Assembly (NCBI GenBank): GCA_038503035.1
Contig: JAVSML010024327.1
Coordinates: 248,001-312,000 of the forward strand
DNA: 64,000 bases
From: Crocodylus rhombifer
Lineage: Eukaryota; Chordata; Crocodylia; Crocodylidae
Direction of reading: 5' to 3'
Part shown: positions 1 through 11,409 of the stretch, in pieces
How the letters are laid out: each line of letters opens with the position of its first letter
Numbering within the stretch: position 1 is the first letter of the stretch
Notes under the pieces: generated by a model
The model's database searches: none
Told to the model about the DNA's origin: nothing
What the model saw: the letters and a program-made list of their open reading frames with translations, nothing else
Position numbers and translations under genes: made by a program

Positions 1-2785
1 GTAGATGTGCACCTTCTACTACGCAGTAATTTTCAGTTACTGCAGTCATGGAACATGTGTAGATGCACTCAGGAAGAATGTACATGTAGGCAGTTATTGT
101 GCTGTAGCAGATGATAAATCCCTACCTCTTTTTACATCCCGGTAACCAGCTTATATGCACATGCCTCTAGATCCTGCCCCAGATGAACAGAGAAGCAGAA
201 TAGGAATTGTGACTTTGTAAAATAATGCAATCCCTTTTCTGGGCCTGAGATGGTGCCCCTATACGTACCCTTCTACTAAGACAGCTTATTAGGTTCCAGT
301 CTTGGGCTAGATGTCCCCATAAAGGGTCTGCAAGTGGCCGTCATAGTGTTGCTGCTCTTACTACAACTGAGTGGGGGTAGAATACTTCTGTCTCCAAAAC
401 CAAGAAACTGGCACCTCTCATCAGTGCCACATTTACCATGCGGGCACACACACACACTCACAAGAAACAATTGGCAATACCAACCTGGACAGTAATCAAA
501 AGCAGTTTGTTCCCACTACAGGAGGCATTCATGCCCTGAAAGAGGCAGTGCTGTAGCCATTTTGACAGCGCTGTTTTAGCCTGCTGTTTCTGTGGCTAGA
601 CAAACAAAAATAACCCGAACCTCCAGTTTCTCCGTGCTCTGGGGCAGGCACTGCCTTTTGTTCTGCATTTGTGCAGTGTCACGCCCCAGAATATAGTTTC
701 TAGGCACTATCACAACACAAATAATAATGTTGTGTTAGTAGCTGGCTGATACGCTGAGGGATATTTTTTACCCTCCTAGCCCCTGAACCTGGAAGCAGTT
801 GGCAGATAATTAAGCCCCGCTTCTAGTGAGATGTTAATTATGTGTTTCAATTAAAAGAAACCAAATTGTGCAGGGCCTACCACAGGCCCTGCATGGCTCT
901 GTCCAGATTCACAATTCATAACAATCTTCTTTTTTTTTTAAATCATGCTAAATTATGTAAATCTGTTGCTAGTGCCCCAGACTCATAATTGGAACTGGTC
1001 CTACGTATCATCAATCCACGCTAATAAAAAACCCAGGCTGGCTTTCATTCTGCCCCTTCCCCAGATCTCAGGACCCAGGATGAGCTTTGCAAAAAGTAGT
1101 GAAGGTTGAACAAGTCTGGTGGGCAAGCATGGAAGCATAGTGCGAAGTCAAGGGAATATCCCCGTGGTCGTTGCTCCTATCAAGAGAACGCCAGCCTCGG
1201 TTCGGTGCTGCTGACTACTGCAACAGGGGGATAGCGCAAGACAGATGATCCGGCAAGGTTTAACGTCAAGGTCAATACCAATACCTTGGGTTCTATGCAG
1301 AGACTCACGAATAACCAGTGCAGCCAAGAGAGCACCATTGTAAGGGCTCCCAATTTAAAGCTCTGCTTAATAAGCAGGCTGGTATTGATTCACTTCAGCT
1401 TCTGAACGGTGCCAATTTCAGCTCTGCAGATTGCATCATAACTATCTCATCTCAGAGTGGCAAGGAGACAGGGAGGTATGGATATCAGTGAGAATATTTC
1501 AACAACAGGATTTTGCACTGGAACATTGGAAATTAGTGCTTGGTCCAAAAGTGCCAGCTTCAACAAAATGTTCATTGGAAAAGGTCCAGAAAGGGAGGAA
1601 AGTTGTAAGCCAAGAAAGAAGGAAAGAGAGAGAGAGTCTCCACAACAGAAAATGACTTCGCCATTTGGAGACTCATCTGAGAGATGAGAGACCAAGGCTA
1701 AATGCTGCCATCTCCCCAATTCAGAGCAGTTCATGTGGAGCATCTTAGTCATGATTTGCACACTGGGGCTGCTTCAAAACTACTGTAGTTTGATAATAAG
1801 GGCAGCCAAGCTCCCTTGGGTAGATTATTATTTCTTTTCACTGCAAACCAGAGCTATTCTCTGTGTTGTTTTCCTTGTGAGACAAAGATAAGAGAATAAA
1901 AGGCCTCTGCAGCAGCAAGCACTCATGCCCGAAAAGAGCATTAAATACCGTCCAAAATAATCCTGACCTTTCTATCCGAGATGACTTTAGATCATGCCAA
2001 CAATTCATTTGGAGCCCCCTGCATATGACTGCTTATGTATTATCCCATCAACATTGCATCTATTCCAAAAGAGTTTCACCCTCTCTCGCCATCTCCTTAC
2101 GCATGCATGCACTTGGAAACAATTTGGGGCATGTCTGCGCTGCCTCTGCGCTGAGCCTTTTACTGCAAAGCGGCAACTCTGACCACTCCCCTCTGCTGAG
2201 CATCTGCCAAACCCCAGAAAAGACACAATCTAGCCAGCAGCGGGCTGCTATAGGGCTCTGTAGCTTGGGTACACACATCAGAGCATGCTGGGTGCCACTG
2301 TCAGGCATCGCTTCATGCCCAGGATACGTAGCATAGTACACATAAGAAAGCGGACAAGACATAGTTCACAGTGGCAGTCCCAGGTGTGACATGAGCACAG
2401 CCCAGACTTGCAAAAGGTTGCTGAAGGACACACCTCATTGACCCAACGCAATGACATGTCGTGTTCAAAAGCTCTTTGCATGCTTTCCCATCTCCATGCT
2501 TCCTGCGACCTGGTAGATAGCCACGCTCCAGGCATCCATAATGCTTACATCTCCATCCCCATCACGCAGCAAACAGCAGCAGGTGTAGAGGGCAAAATCT
2601 CACTAATTATGCTAATGAAGGTTGCTAGTCCTCACTCAAATCTCCTGTAAAAACACGTGGACTTGTGGAGCCGCTCTCGGCCAGGCATTCGCCCACAGCT
2701 AGGTGCTACCCTGCTGCTAAGTAATTAGTAATAAAACAAGTGACACAAGAGAAGGGATAATCAACAACACTATTGTACAACAAGA
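1..2785. other. Unassigned DNA, no gene or recognisable element
   Basis: I see no repeat family and no convincing coding region here. Open frames of up to about 100 codons overlap on both strands without any protein-like motif, as expected by chance. Local features are a short CA run near 440-455, a T run near 930 and a GA-rich run near 1610-1637. The stretch around 1140-1400 reads as unique sequence. Confidence 0.5.
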
Positions 2786-2793
2786 GCCACAAA

Positions 2794-3086
2794 CAGGGCC
2801 AGATTTACACCTCATGCACCCCTAGGTACACGATCTGCAGCACCACCTATCTGGACGCAGAGCTGGGGATGGTGGCACACCGCTGGACAAAGAGCAAGGG
2901 GTAGCAGCTGGACATGGAGCTGGGACACGGGGCTGGTGCACGGGCAGGCGAGGACAGAGTGGGGCAAGGGCAGCGGTGCCCCTCTGCAAGGCAGGGAACC
3001 CGGTGGGTGGTGGCAGCGGCCGCTGCCCCGGTACATCAGCACCCCTAGGCATATGCCTACTTCGCCTTATGGGTAATCCAGCCCTG
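2794..3086. mobile_element. hAT-like non-autonomous DNA transposon (293 bp) with 8-bp target duplication
   Basis: The left end begins CAGGGCCAGATTTAC. The right end, read on the opposite strand, begins CAGGGCTGGATTACC, so the termini form an imperfect inverted repeat of about 15 bp. The flanks are GCCACAAA at 2786-2793 and GCCACAAC at 3087-3094, matching at 7 of 8 positions, and an 8-bp duplication is diagnostic of the hAT superfamily. The interior is GC-rich and contains GCACCCCTAGG twice, near both ends. Overlapping 70-90 codon frames on the minus strand are GC artefacts. No transposase is encoded, so the copy would have been moved in trans. Confidence 0.8.
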
Positions 3087-3094
3087 GCCACAAC

Positions 3095-4650
3095 CAATTA
3101 ACTCGCAAGGTACTATAGAAACAATAACACACTAACCCAAACAGATCCATGCCAAGTTGCTATGACCTTCAGTCTGCCAGGCCTTCCAGTCACACACAAC
3201 CATACACTTCAGCTTACTCACTCACACAGGGACTGGGACCCAGATTTTTTCAGATCTGTCCCTTTTATAGCACTCATGGACAGGCATCTGTCACGCATAC
3301 ACGAGGCACCAATCAAACACGCAGTTGCCCACGACGTTTGCCTGTGCCCTCAGCACTCTCCAGTGCACTCGGCCCTTTACACGGTCTGCAACAGGAACCT
3401 CGTCTTCCTTGATGCAGGACTTAAAGAATGACTTCATGTGCTTTTATATCAGTTTTGTGCACCGCATCAATCACCTATTGTCTGCATTTGGATTGTTGCA
3501 CTGCCTTACCACAACTCATTCACCACGCACCATCCAACTTCGATAATAAATGAAGGCAAAAACTTCCTTCACCGAACAACCCCTTTGCAGCCCAAAACAG
3601 CCTATCCTAGACACTGAACAAAGTAGCCCCTAGGGGAAAAAAGAGCTTGTGGTCATGTAATTAAAGGCTGCATTGTAATGCATGCTCAAGAGGGGACTGA
3701 AATAAGGCCCCAGATTTCTTGCATCTCCTAGCTGGTAACTGGCTCACAGCTGTAACATCCTTTTCATTCTCCTAATGTAATTTTTATCCACCTTTCTCAG
3801 ATGACGGTTTAAGAGGAATAAATCCCTGTGCTTCTGAACATCAAGGTTTACAAGAAAATTCTTCTATTGGCCAGGTTTTCCATAATTATCCAGCACATAG
3901 TGGGGGTTTTTAGCACTACCTGAAATTTTTGCTTTTGGAGGCAGCGCTCTGAAGTAGATAAACCATCATTTTGATCCAGCATGCCAACTCCTGTATTCCT
4001 AAAACAATATATTTTTGCAGCAGCAATTCGTTTCACGTACCATTGTCAGCTATCCTCTGGATTAACCAGGCAACCTTTGTGATACATGCCATCGTACAGA
4101 CACGAATGACGGATGTCACAAATAACTGGGTCTTGAACTAAGTATAAGACTCTGCTGTCCAGGCTGAAATCTGATATAATTTACTAGCACGGGAAAGAGA
4201 AAAGCAAAGTGAAAGAGGAATTGAGCAAAAAAGCAAGAGGCTACATAAATATGATCAGATTGGCTTTGATGTGCAAAAGAAAATCCACTACAAACTTGGT
4301 AAAAATGTAAAACTTCAGACAGGCACAGCTCACATGGAAGCCTACACAGACAGACTAAGATAAACAGTTAGATATCAGTAAATAATGGCACCTACACCTC
4401 ATAGGAAGGAACAATAAATAATGTTAGAAGAGGAAACGGAGAAGATAGATGCAGCGATGCTACATATTACACAGTTACCCTGTGCAGATGGAAATACCTG
4501 AACTTGCTTGTGCAACCCCAAAAAATTCACCTTCTGACAGAGAGCGCAGGCCTGAAAAAATTCAAGCAAACCCAAAAGTGTCAGAAAAGTATGACTGGCT
4601 AAAATCAGGAAAGGAAGCAATTGGGAAATGTTGGCTCCAGCTATCAATAA
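3095..4650. other. Unassigned DNA
   Basis: No gene or repeat family is recognised. The stretch around 3200-3560 is C-rich and carries several overlapping short frames without motifs. From 3600 onward the sequence is AT-richer and looks unique. Confidence 0.45.
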
Positions 4651-4654
4651 TAGT

Positions 4655-4820
4655 ATAGGACAGAGCATCTGGATTAGTCCAATGGCCTGCCTAGTCTAGC
4701 TTGTGTCCAGCAGTGGGTAGCAGCACCAGGGGCTTCAGAGGATGGCATAACAGCCCTGCAGGAAGCAGGAGAACCTGCTCCCAGAGATAGTTTTACCTCC
4801 CTCTTGGATCTTTCCTTTCA
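4655..4820 (-). repeat. L3/CR1-group LINE 3'-end relic
   Basis: The order of short blocks matches the antisense of the ancient L3-type LINE 3' end: a 'tctagtcc...cctg' block near 4670, a 'gtccagcagtgg...cagcaccag' block near 4705, 'gcttcagagga' near 4733, then a pyrimidine-rich block near 4790. The copy is diverged and has no open frame. The assignment rests on remembered consensus structure rather than a database comparison. Confidence 0.5.
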
Positions 4821-5139
4821 TGGCTGAGTGTTTTAACCACTGCATGCGAGTGGATAAATAGTAGAGGCAGCAGCAACTCCAGCTGTGCTCTTGAGTAAAA
4901 GTAAAGCCACAGCTGCTGGTCCCAGTGCTGCTGTTGAAGGCACTTCTGCTCTGAGCTCTGTGGACTGCAAGTAGATGGAGACACATAGTGCATGTCTCCA
5001 AAGAGGAGTGGGAGTTCAGACACCCCTTAAGCCTAGCGTGTCTTACACCTACCAACCCCTGCAAAGATACTCATCTTCCCTTGCGTTCAGCACAGTACAG
5101 ACACATGGCACGAGACAGTCCCTTACCGTTGCAATGTGT

Positions 5140-5280
5140 ATAGGTAAGACAGACAAAAGCCAAACTGGGCAACAGGCTCAGGGAGTTGAAAAGATTTGAT
5201 CAAGGTCACTGCAGGCCAGTGGCAGAGCCAGGGAAAGAAGAATGGTTTCCTGACTCCAAATCCAAAACCATTCCAGATGT
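5140..5280 (-). repeat. MIR SINE relic
   Basis: Read on the plus strand this is the antisense MIR core: a 'ggctcagggag' block, 'gatttgatcaaggtcactgcaggccagtggcagagcc' in pieces, then a region corresponding to the MIR tRNA-like half. The spacing of the 'aaggtca' and 'ggcagagcc' blocks is characteristic. MIRs are found in all amniotes and are normally this diverged. Confidence 0.65.
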
Positions 5281-5289
5281 GGAAATAGT

Positions 5290-6768
5290 GCAGGCATTGC
5301 AGGGGACATGAATACCTTTGTGTAAGAACATTTCTGAACCCACTTGTCCCAGTAGAAGCAAATCTTACACAAGTTTTGGGGGGAGAAATCCCAAATCCAA
5401 ATACCTTAGTGCTCTGACATGTATTATTGAGAGACTGCATCTCATTCCGAGTCAGAGAATCCATCTCTATGCAGGTGCCCTATGTAGCTCTGGGTCATTT
5501 TGATCCATTTTTAATACTGACATCATGTTTACTGACTTCTAAGCTGTGGGAACGTCACTTAGTGAGCTCCACTTAATTGTTTTTGATAAGCCAAGAAATA
5601 CTTGTCTCTTCTCCTTTCAGCCTGAGTCCCACCTGGCTGCATAAATGTGGGTTTCTTGTCTGTGTGTTGTCTTAGTTTTCAAAAAATGCTGCCTCTCATT
5701 TAATGATCCTGGAGTCACCCAAGAAGGTGAACATGCAGCTAATCTCAGGTGGGATTTTATTTTTTTTGTCCTCTTGTATAGATGCATAAAAAATGCCCTT
5801 TCAGACTTAATCTACTTTCTTGTCAGTCGCTTCCCCCTCACCCTCCCCAATTTCCTACCTTAGTGTCCTAATTTCCTCCTTGACTGATTGCTTAACTCAT
5901 GTTGTTGCTCCCTTTGTTGCAGGGGTAAGCGATCTGCAGTTCCATTAAACAACCTGCAGCCAAAGGAAACGTGGTACGAGACACATAAATGGGTGGAATT
6001 CAGTTTGGGGACATCCAGTGACAGTTCTGTTAGGCACACAGCCCACTGTGCTGACAGCCTGATAGTCCAAAGTCTGAGGAGTTACGGCACTGGAAAGCTG
6101 ATCAGCCAGAAAACATATGCTGCCCAAAACTTTCGGTGGCTGTCTGAACAACTGCATGCAGAACTGCTCCTGATCAGTAAAGATAAAACCTGAGTCTCTC
6201 ATGCTTTCAGCCCCCACCTGAGAATAATGTAAATTGAGGATGCTCAACACCCTGGTTAGAGTTGGGGACATTAATGTAATTTGACAGGACCCAGTACTCA
6301 GAGAAGATCAGGAAACCCTGTGTGTCCCAGTCTTTTTCTGCACAGCAGAGAATTTCCCTGTGGAACTCCTTGCCACAAGAGGCAAATCGTTCTCATGGGA
6401 GCCTCTAATCAGCCCCACAATGCCTAAGAAATAGGTACCTTTCCCCCAAGAGGGTACTCTACATCAGTGAGGCGAGCAGGACTCTCCCAACATGTTACGG
6501 CAGCTTGTCATATTTTATGCTTTAAAGTTGCACCTGTTTACAGAGTTATAGTACAGAGTTTGAATTATAGTAATATTTAAAGTTTTCTTTTATATTCAGC
6601 CTAAAGTTCTGTATAGCCTCATTGTTATCTGAACTTTTCATTTTGCTGACATTTGCAATATCAGCTGGCCTTGTTTCTTCCAAGCAGCTTATGGCCTTGA
6701 GTTTGCTTGCACGATGTTTCTTGCCTTTTTCTATCACTGTGAGAAGTTTTTTCTAACACAACATAGCA
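5290..6768. other. Mostly unassigned; weak LINE-like trace near 6345-6400
   Basis: The only hint of a known family is a block reading 'gtggaactccttgccacaag' near 6360, which resembles the plus-strand L2/CR1-group 3' region. It is too short to be firm. Short frames at 5123-5464 and 5888-6271 overlap on opposite strands and show no motif. Confidence 0.35.
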
Positions 6769-6770
6769 AT

Positions 6771-7177
6771 AGATTTCATAGATTTCATAGACATTAGGGC
6801 TGGAAGGGACCTCGGGAGATCATCGAGTCCAACCCCCTGCCCAAAGGGCAGGAAGTCAGCTGGGGTCATAGGATCCCAGCAAGAGAAGCATCCCATTTAC
6901 TCTTGAAGCTGTTCAATGTAGGTGCTTGAACCACCTCCGATGGCAGGCTGTTCCAGACCTTGGGGGCTCAGACAGTAAAGAAATTCTTCCTTATGTCCAG
7001 CCTGAAACGGTCTTGCAGGAGTTTGTGACCGTTCGACCTCGTCATCCCTTGGGGCGCTCTGGTGAACAAACGTTCCCCCAGATCCTGGTGGTCAGCCCTG
7101 ATAAACTTATAGGTGGCCATCAGATCACCCCTGAGCCTACGCTTTTCAGGCTAAAGAGTCCCATGGCTCTCAGCCTA
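6771..7177 (-). repeat. CR1 ORF2 C-terminal remnant and 3' untranslated end
   Basis: After the 506-codon RT frame closes at 7178, the protein continues in other frames. One frame from about 7190 keeps the usual 'R-x-M-G-L-F-S-L' pattern, and a second, from about 7160 to 6985, runs through the conserved region up to the 'RLDIRKNFF' block before a stop. This shows two frameshifts close together. The terminal 100 bp hold the conserved CR1 3' end that the RT recognises, followed by the short direct-repeat tail at 6771-6790. Confidence 0.8.
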
Positions 7178-8698
7178 TCATCGTAAGATGTTTTCCTGAC
7201 CTCTGATCATGCACGTGGCTCTTCTCTGGACTCTCTCAAGCTTCTCCACATCCTTCTTGAATTGTGGAGCCCAAAACTGGACGCAGTACTCCAGCCGTGC
7301 CCTCACCAAGGCCGAGTACAAGGGGAGAATGACGTCCCGGGATTTGCTAGAGAAGCATCTATGGATGCAAGCCAGCGTTTTGGTCGCTTTACTAGCCGCA
7401 GCATCGCATTGCAGGCTCATGTTCATCTTGTAGTCAATGATGACCCCCAAGTCTCTTTCTTCTCTAGTGCTAGCCAGCATAGCACTGCCGAGCCTATAAG
7501 GATGCTGCAGGTTTTTCTTCCCAAGGTGGAGAACCTTGCATTTTTCGGTGTTAAACACCATGAGGTTCTCGTCTGCCCATTTGCTGAGCTTGTCCAGGTC
7601 AGCCTGGATCACCCGCCTATCTTCTGGAGTGGATGCTTTGCCCCAAAGTTTGGTGTCATCGGCGAAATTGGCCAGTCCACTCCTGACTCCAATGTCCACA
7701 TCGTTAATGAAGATGTTGAACAGGATGGGTCCCAGGACAGAGCCTTGAGGGACCCCACTGGTCACAGGGCACCACGATGAGTGACTGCCATCAATCACAA
7801 CCCTCTGGATCCGACCACGGAGGCAGTTTCCCAGCCAGCGGATCGTGGTGGAACTAAGGCCACAACTGGGCAGTTTGGCCAAGTGGTGATCGTGGGATAC
7901 CAGATCAAAAGCTTTTTTGAAGTCAAGATATATGACACCAATCTCTTCTCCCTTGTCCAGGTGATAGGTCACCTGGTCATAGAAGGAAATGAGATTGCTC
8001 AAACAAGACCTACCCGCAACAAACCCGTGCTGGCTATCCCTTAGGATGTTAGCCTGGGCCAGTCCCTCAAGGATGGCCTCCTTAATAAACTTTTCTAAGA
8101 TCTTCCCCAGGATAGAAGTCAGGCTAATGGGCCTGTAGTTAGCCAGATCCACTCTCCTCCCTTTCTTGAAGATCGGCACCACATTGGCCTTCTTCCAGTC
8201 TTCGGGCACTACACCAGAGCGCCAGGAGTTTTCAAAGATCCGTGCCAGGGGCTGGGCTGTGACGCTCACCAGCTCCTTGAGTACCCTGGGGTGCAGATTG
8301 TCAGGGCCGGCTGACTTGAAGGTATCCAGCTTCTCAAGGTGTTCCTTCACAAGGTCAGCATTGATGGAGGGTAGGGGATCCCCATCACCCGGATCTCCCT
8401 GTCCCATAGCAGGCATGGGCGCCCCATGGGACTGATGAAAGACTGATGCAAAGTACCTATTTAATAGGTTGGCTTTTTCCTGGGCATCAGTTGTCAGTTG
8501 CCCCATCTGGTTTAGCAGGGGTCCAACATTGCCCTTGCTTTTCCTCCGGCTCCCCACATATCTGAAAAAGGACTTTTTGTTGTCCTTGATGCTTGAAGCT
8601 AGTTGGAGTTCAGTTGCAGCCTTGGCTTTCCTGGTTTGCTCCCTGCAGGACCGGACCGTGCAGAATAATCCTCCTTGGAGGTGAATCCCGTCCTCCAT
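7178..8698 (-). pseudogene. CR1 ORF2, reverse transcriptase part (506-codon open frame)
   Basis: This frame encodes a non-LTR reverse transcriptase, which copies the CR1 RNA at a nicked chromosomal target. RT motifs appear in the expected order: ANYRPISLTS at residues 187-196, YLDFKKAFD (catalytic Asp, motif A) at about 257-265, [10 protein letters not shown] at 315-324, the catalytic FADD box at 345-348, and a C-terminal [10 protein letters not shown] block near 470-478. The first Met is not the true start: the endonuclease part lies upstream in another frame, joined by a frameshift near 8640. The frame closes at 7178 after QENILR, where complete CR1 proteins continue, because of a second frameshift. 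All catalytic residues I can check are intact. It is part of the 6771-10015 element, not a host gene. Confidence 0.92.
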
Positions 8699-9640
8699 CC
8701 TTTGTAGGCTTTCCTTTTTAGCCGCAGGAGGTCCGCTAGGTCCCTAGAGAGCCAGGAGGGCTGCTGTGCCTTCTTGCTGCCTTTCCTCCATGTTGGAATA
8801 GATTTAGCTTGTGCATTGAGGATCGCTTCCTTGAGAAGAAACCACTCTTCTTGAACTCCCATCTCCCTGGGGTCACGGTCCCTGAGGGCCTGACCGACAA
8901 GCCTCTTGAGCTTGTCAAAGTTGGCTTTTCTGAAGTCAAGGACTTCTGTGTTGCTGACTGACTTGCCAGCTTTACGGCGGATGGTGAAAGTGATCAGCTC
9001 GTGGTCGCTGTCACCGAGCTTCCCATCGATCACTAGGTCGCTGATTAGGTTGTCCCCCATAGCCAGTACCAGGTCGAGCAGCGCTTTGCCCCTCGTTGGC
9101 CCATAGACTTCTTGAGTCAGGTAGAGGTCATCCACGCATGAGAGAAAGCTTTGCGACTGCTCGGATTTTGCTGAGTGATCCTCCCATGAGATGTCCGGGT
9201 AACTGAAGTCACCCATGACATACAAGGTCCTGGAGCAAGCGGCCTCAGTCAGTTCCCGGGCGAACTCCTGGTCAAGCTCAGGACTTTGAGTGGGAGGTCT
9301 GTAGTAGACTCCCACCGTTGTGTCCCCTGTGCCATTTTTCCCACGAATTTTTACCCAGAGGGTCTCTAGCTGTCCATGCCGATCACCAACATCAGCTTGC
9401 AGGGACATGTAGCTTTCCTTCACATAGAGAGCTACACCCCCGCCCCTTTTGTCAACACGATCCCTCCTGTACAGGGTATAGCCCTCTATACCCATGGTTC
9501 AGTCATGGGTGGAGTCCCACCAGGTCTCCGTTATCCCAATGACGTCATAATTCTTTGCACTGAGCAGGAGGACAAGCTCCTCCTGCTTATTCCCCAAGCT
9601 CCTGGCATTAGTGTACAGTCAGGCAAGTGTGCCCTTAGGG
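8599..9640 (-). pseudogene. CR1 ORF2, endonuclease part, with internal stops
   Basis: This is the N-terminal AP-like endonuclease of CR1 ORF2, the enzyme that nicks target DNA. The longest open part is 298 codons from an ATG at 9493-9495. It holds RGGGVALYVK (17-26), YYRPP (64-68), MGDFSYPDISW (94-104) and LGDSDHELITF (160-170), the last containing the catalytic SDH. The same frame continues upstream of that ATG past an in-frame TGA at 9499-9501, which replaces a Trp codon, into ITETWWDSTHD and NARSLGNKQEE, both typical of the CR1 endonuclease N-terminus. Another stop lies near 9618. The start at 9495 is therefore only the first ATG after a nonsense mutation. At the 3' side the frame shifts relative to the RT near 8640. 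Confidence 0.9.
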
Positions 9641-9773
9641 GCTCTTGCCTTGCCCACAGATTGTGCCAGGGGTGGGGCAGGGGTGGGATCCCTTAAGTGC
9701 TTTGGTCTGCTGGCTTTGCAAGGGTCGCTCAGTGGGCCAGCAGTGGCAGTAGTCCCCCCATCCCCCAGTGGGC

Positions 9774-10015
9774 TTAGTTTAAAGCCCGGTAGAGCAGGTC
9801 AGCCAGCCTGGCTGAGAAGAGCCTCCTCCCCAGGGAAGAGAGGTGGAGGCCATCTCTTCCCAGCAGCTCACTGCCTCTCTCACCAAAGAGCAGGTTGTGA
9901 TCATGGAAGCCAAAGCCTTCCTGATGACACCAGCTCCTCAGTCTTTGGTTCACTGCATGGATCCTCCTCTCCCTCCTCAGCCCATAGCCCGAGACTGGGA
10001 GGATCGACGAATAGT
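9774..10015 (-). pseudogene. CR1 ORF1, C-terminal fragment (esterase-like end)
   Basis: About 80 codons end at a TAA at 9774-9776, roughly 130 bp before the ORF2 coding region, which is the normal CR1 gene order. The fragment reads RRERRIHAVNQRL, then GRDGLHLSSLGRRLFSARLA and LYRALN at the end. The 'DGLH-S--G---LA' pattern matches the SGNH-esterase-like C-terminus known for CR1 ORF1, where the D and H belong to the catalytic set. The N-terminal part is lost to 5' truncation at about 10015. The open frame extends a few codons further into flanking DNA, but those residues are not CR1. Confidence 0.8.
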
Positions 10016-10930
10016 TTTGTTTTGACAATAGTTTTGTTACGAGCTCAAATTAACTGAACTTGGGACTAACCAGCTGAATCAGAGGGATGAAACAATTGGA
10101 TATGTTAATGGAAGTTGATAAATGAGACCAGTGGACAATGCCCAAATTAAAACACCAAAAAAAGCCAAATTAAGAGGCATGCTCATGGTGTGTCTGTTGA
10201 AGAAAGGAATACGCTGATAGGATCAAATATGGACAATATGCTGACTGCAGAGCAACTGAACTGAAAGCAAGGAATCATCAAAGAAGTCAAGTTAAAGAAA
10301 AACGTAAAGGAGGGAAGCAAGGAAGTTAAGTGTGTGCTGTCGTCATCATCATTGTCATCATAAATCCAGCTTTCAACACCTGTCTGGACCATCCCAACCA
10401 ATGACACACCGTTTGCTTCAGGAACTGAGTGGCCGTCTTTTCTGTGAAGCAAAGTAACATCTGGGAGTAGGCAAGATCGTGGTACTAAGTGCTTTTCTCT
10501 CTATGTATATAGAAATTGCTACAATAATACTTGTACTAATAAAGTTAGACTTTAATTTTAGGACACTGAGTTGTCTGTGTTTGTATTTCACATTCCATTT
10601 GAGGGTTAATTGTGCTTTAATGATCCCTAACCACTGTCTGGTGAACAGTGGTGCTAACACATGGGTCATCCAGAACAGCTGGTGCTTGAGAAGGAAGATG
10701 CTGGTAGAAGTCAGTAGGAATCATAGCAGCATACAAAAGTAGTACTAGATAACTCCCTTCTAGCTCAACTGCCCTGCCACAGGCAAGATCATTCCTATCC
10801 AAGCCATATTATACAAATCAGTTGCCTCACCTTTAGTAAAACTGCAAAGTCAACCTCAACACAATGACAAGGCATAACACCTAACCCGCCACTGGTAAGT
10901 CGAGGGAACGACCTTGGCCAATATCCTGCT
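10016..10930. other. Unassigned DNA beyond the CR1 5' end
   Basis: A 12-bp block AATAGTTTTGTT occurs twice at the junction, at 10010-10021 and 10027-10038. Beyond it the sequence is AT-rich and unassigned, with a short TCA run near 10340-10362. No gene is seen. Confidence 0.4.
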
Positions 10931-10934
10931 GCTG

Positions 10935-11260
10935 CAAGAGTTATTAAAATACACTGGAGCTATCAAAGGAAGAGGACCTGACCCCCCACTACAGAAGAAA
11001 GCAAGAATCCCCATGGTCTATACCAGTCTAGCTGTGGGGTAAAATTCCTTCTTGACCCCAAATGTGACTATCAGTCTGACCCTGAGCAGAGAGGCAAGAC
11101 CCTCTAGCCAGGAGCCTCTGAGTTTAAGTCCCATCAGGAGCATTGGCACAAGCAAGGCAAAATGCCCAGACTCACCTAACACCCAATACCCAATGCCTTT
11201 CCTGAACAGCTTAAATGATGAAGATTGCACAGCTTCCCTAAGCAGTTTATTCCACTGAAT
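10935..11260 (-). repeat. L3-type LINE relic
   Basis: The blocks 'gtggggtaaaattccttcttgacccc' and 'ggcaagaccctctagccag' (about 11034-11110) match, in the antisense direction, the ancient L3/CR1-group 3' region. The blocks are diverged and carry no frame. The right limit is vague because the similarity fades toward 11260. Confidence 0.5.
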
Positions 11261-11409
11261 GCTAGGGGAGGAGTCACTTTGTGGAGACCCAGCCACCCCT
11301 TCCATGGACTTTCTGCTCCAGGTGCCCACCAGCAGGGTCCATGCCAGGAAATAATTTCATGTGCTTTTTAGTGGTCTAAGTAGTTCCCAGGACTCCCATG
11401 CCTATTTGT

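Larger units (their letters stand above)
6771..10015 (-). mobile_element. CR1 LINE, 5'-truncated, about 3.2 kb
   Basis: This is a non-LTR retrotransposon read right to left. The 3' end lies at 6771 with the CR1-type end block (reverse complement of 'gggctggaagggacct...') followed by a tail of two TTCATAGA-like units at 6771-6790. Upstream in the element are the ORF2 C-terminal region, a reverse transcriptase, an AP-type endonuclease and the last 80 or so codons of ORF1. The 5' end stops inside ORF1, as usual for CR1, at about 10015. ORF2 is broken by a nonsense codon at 9499-9501, another near 9618, a frameshift near 8640 and further breaks near 7160-7190 and 6985. The copy is therefore dead, but the reading frame is well preserved. 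Confidence 0.95.
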
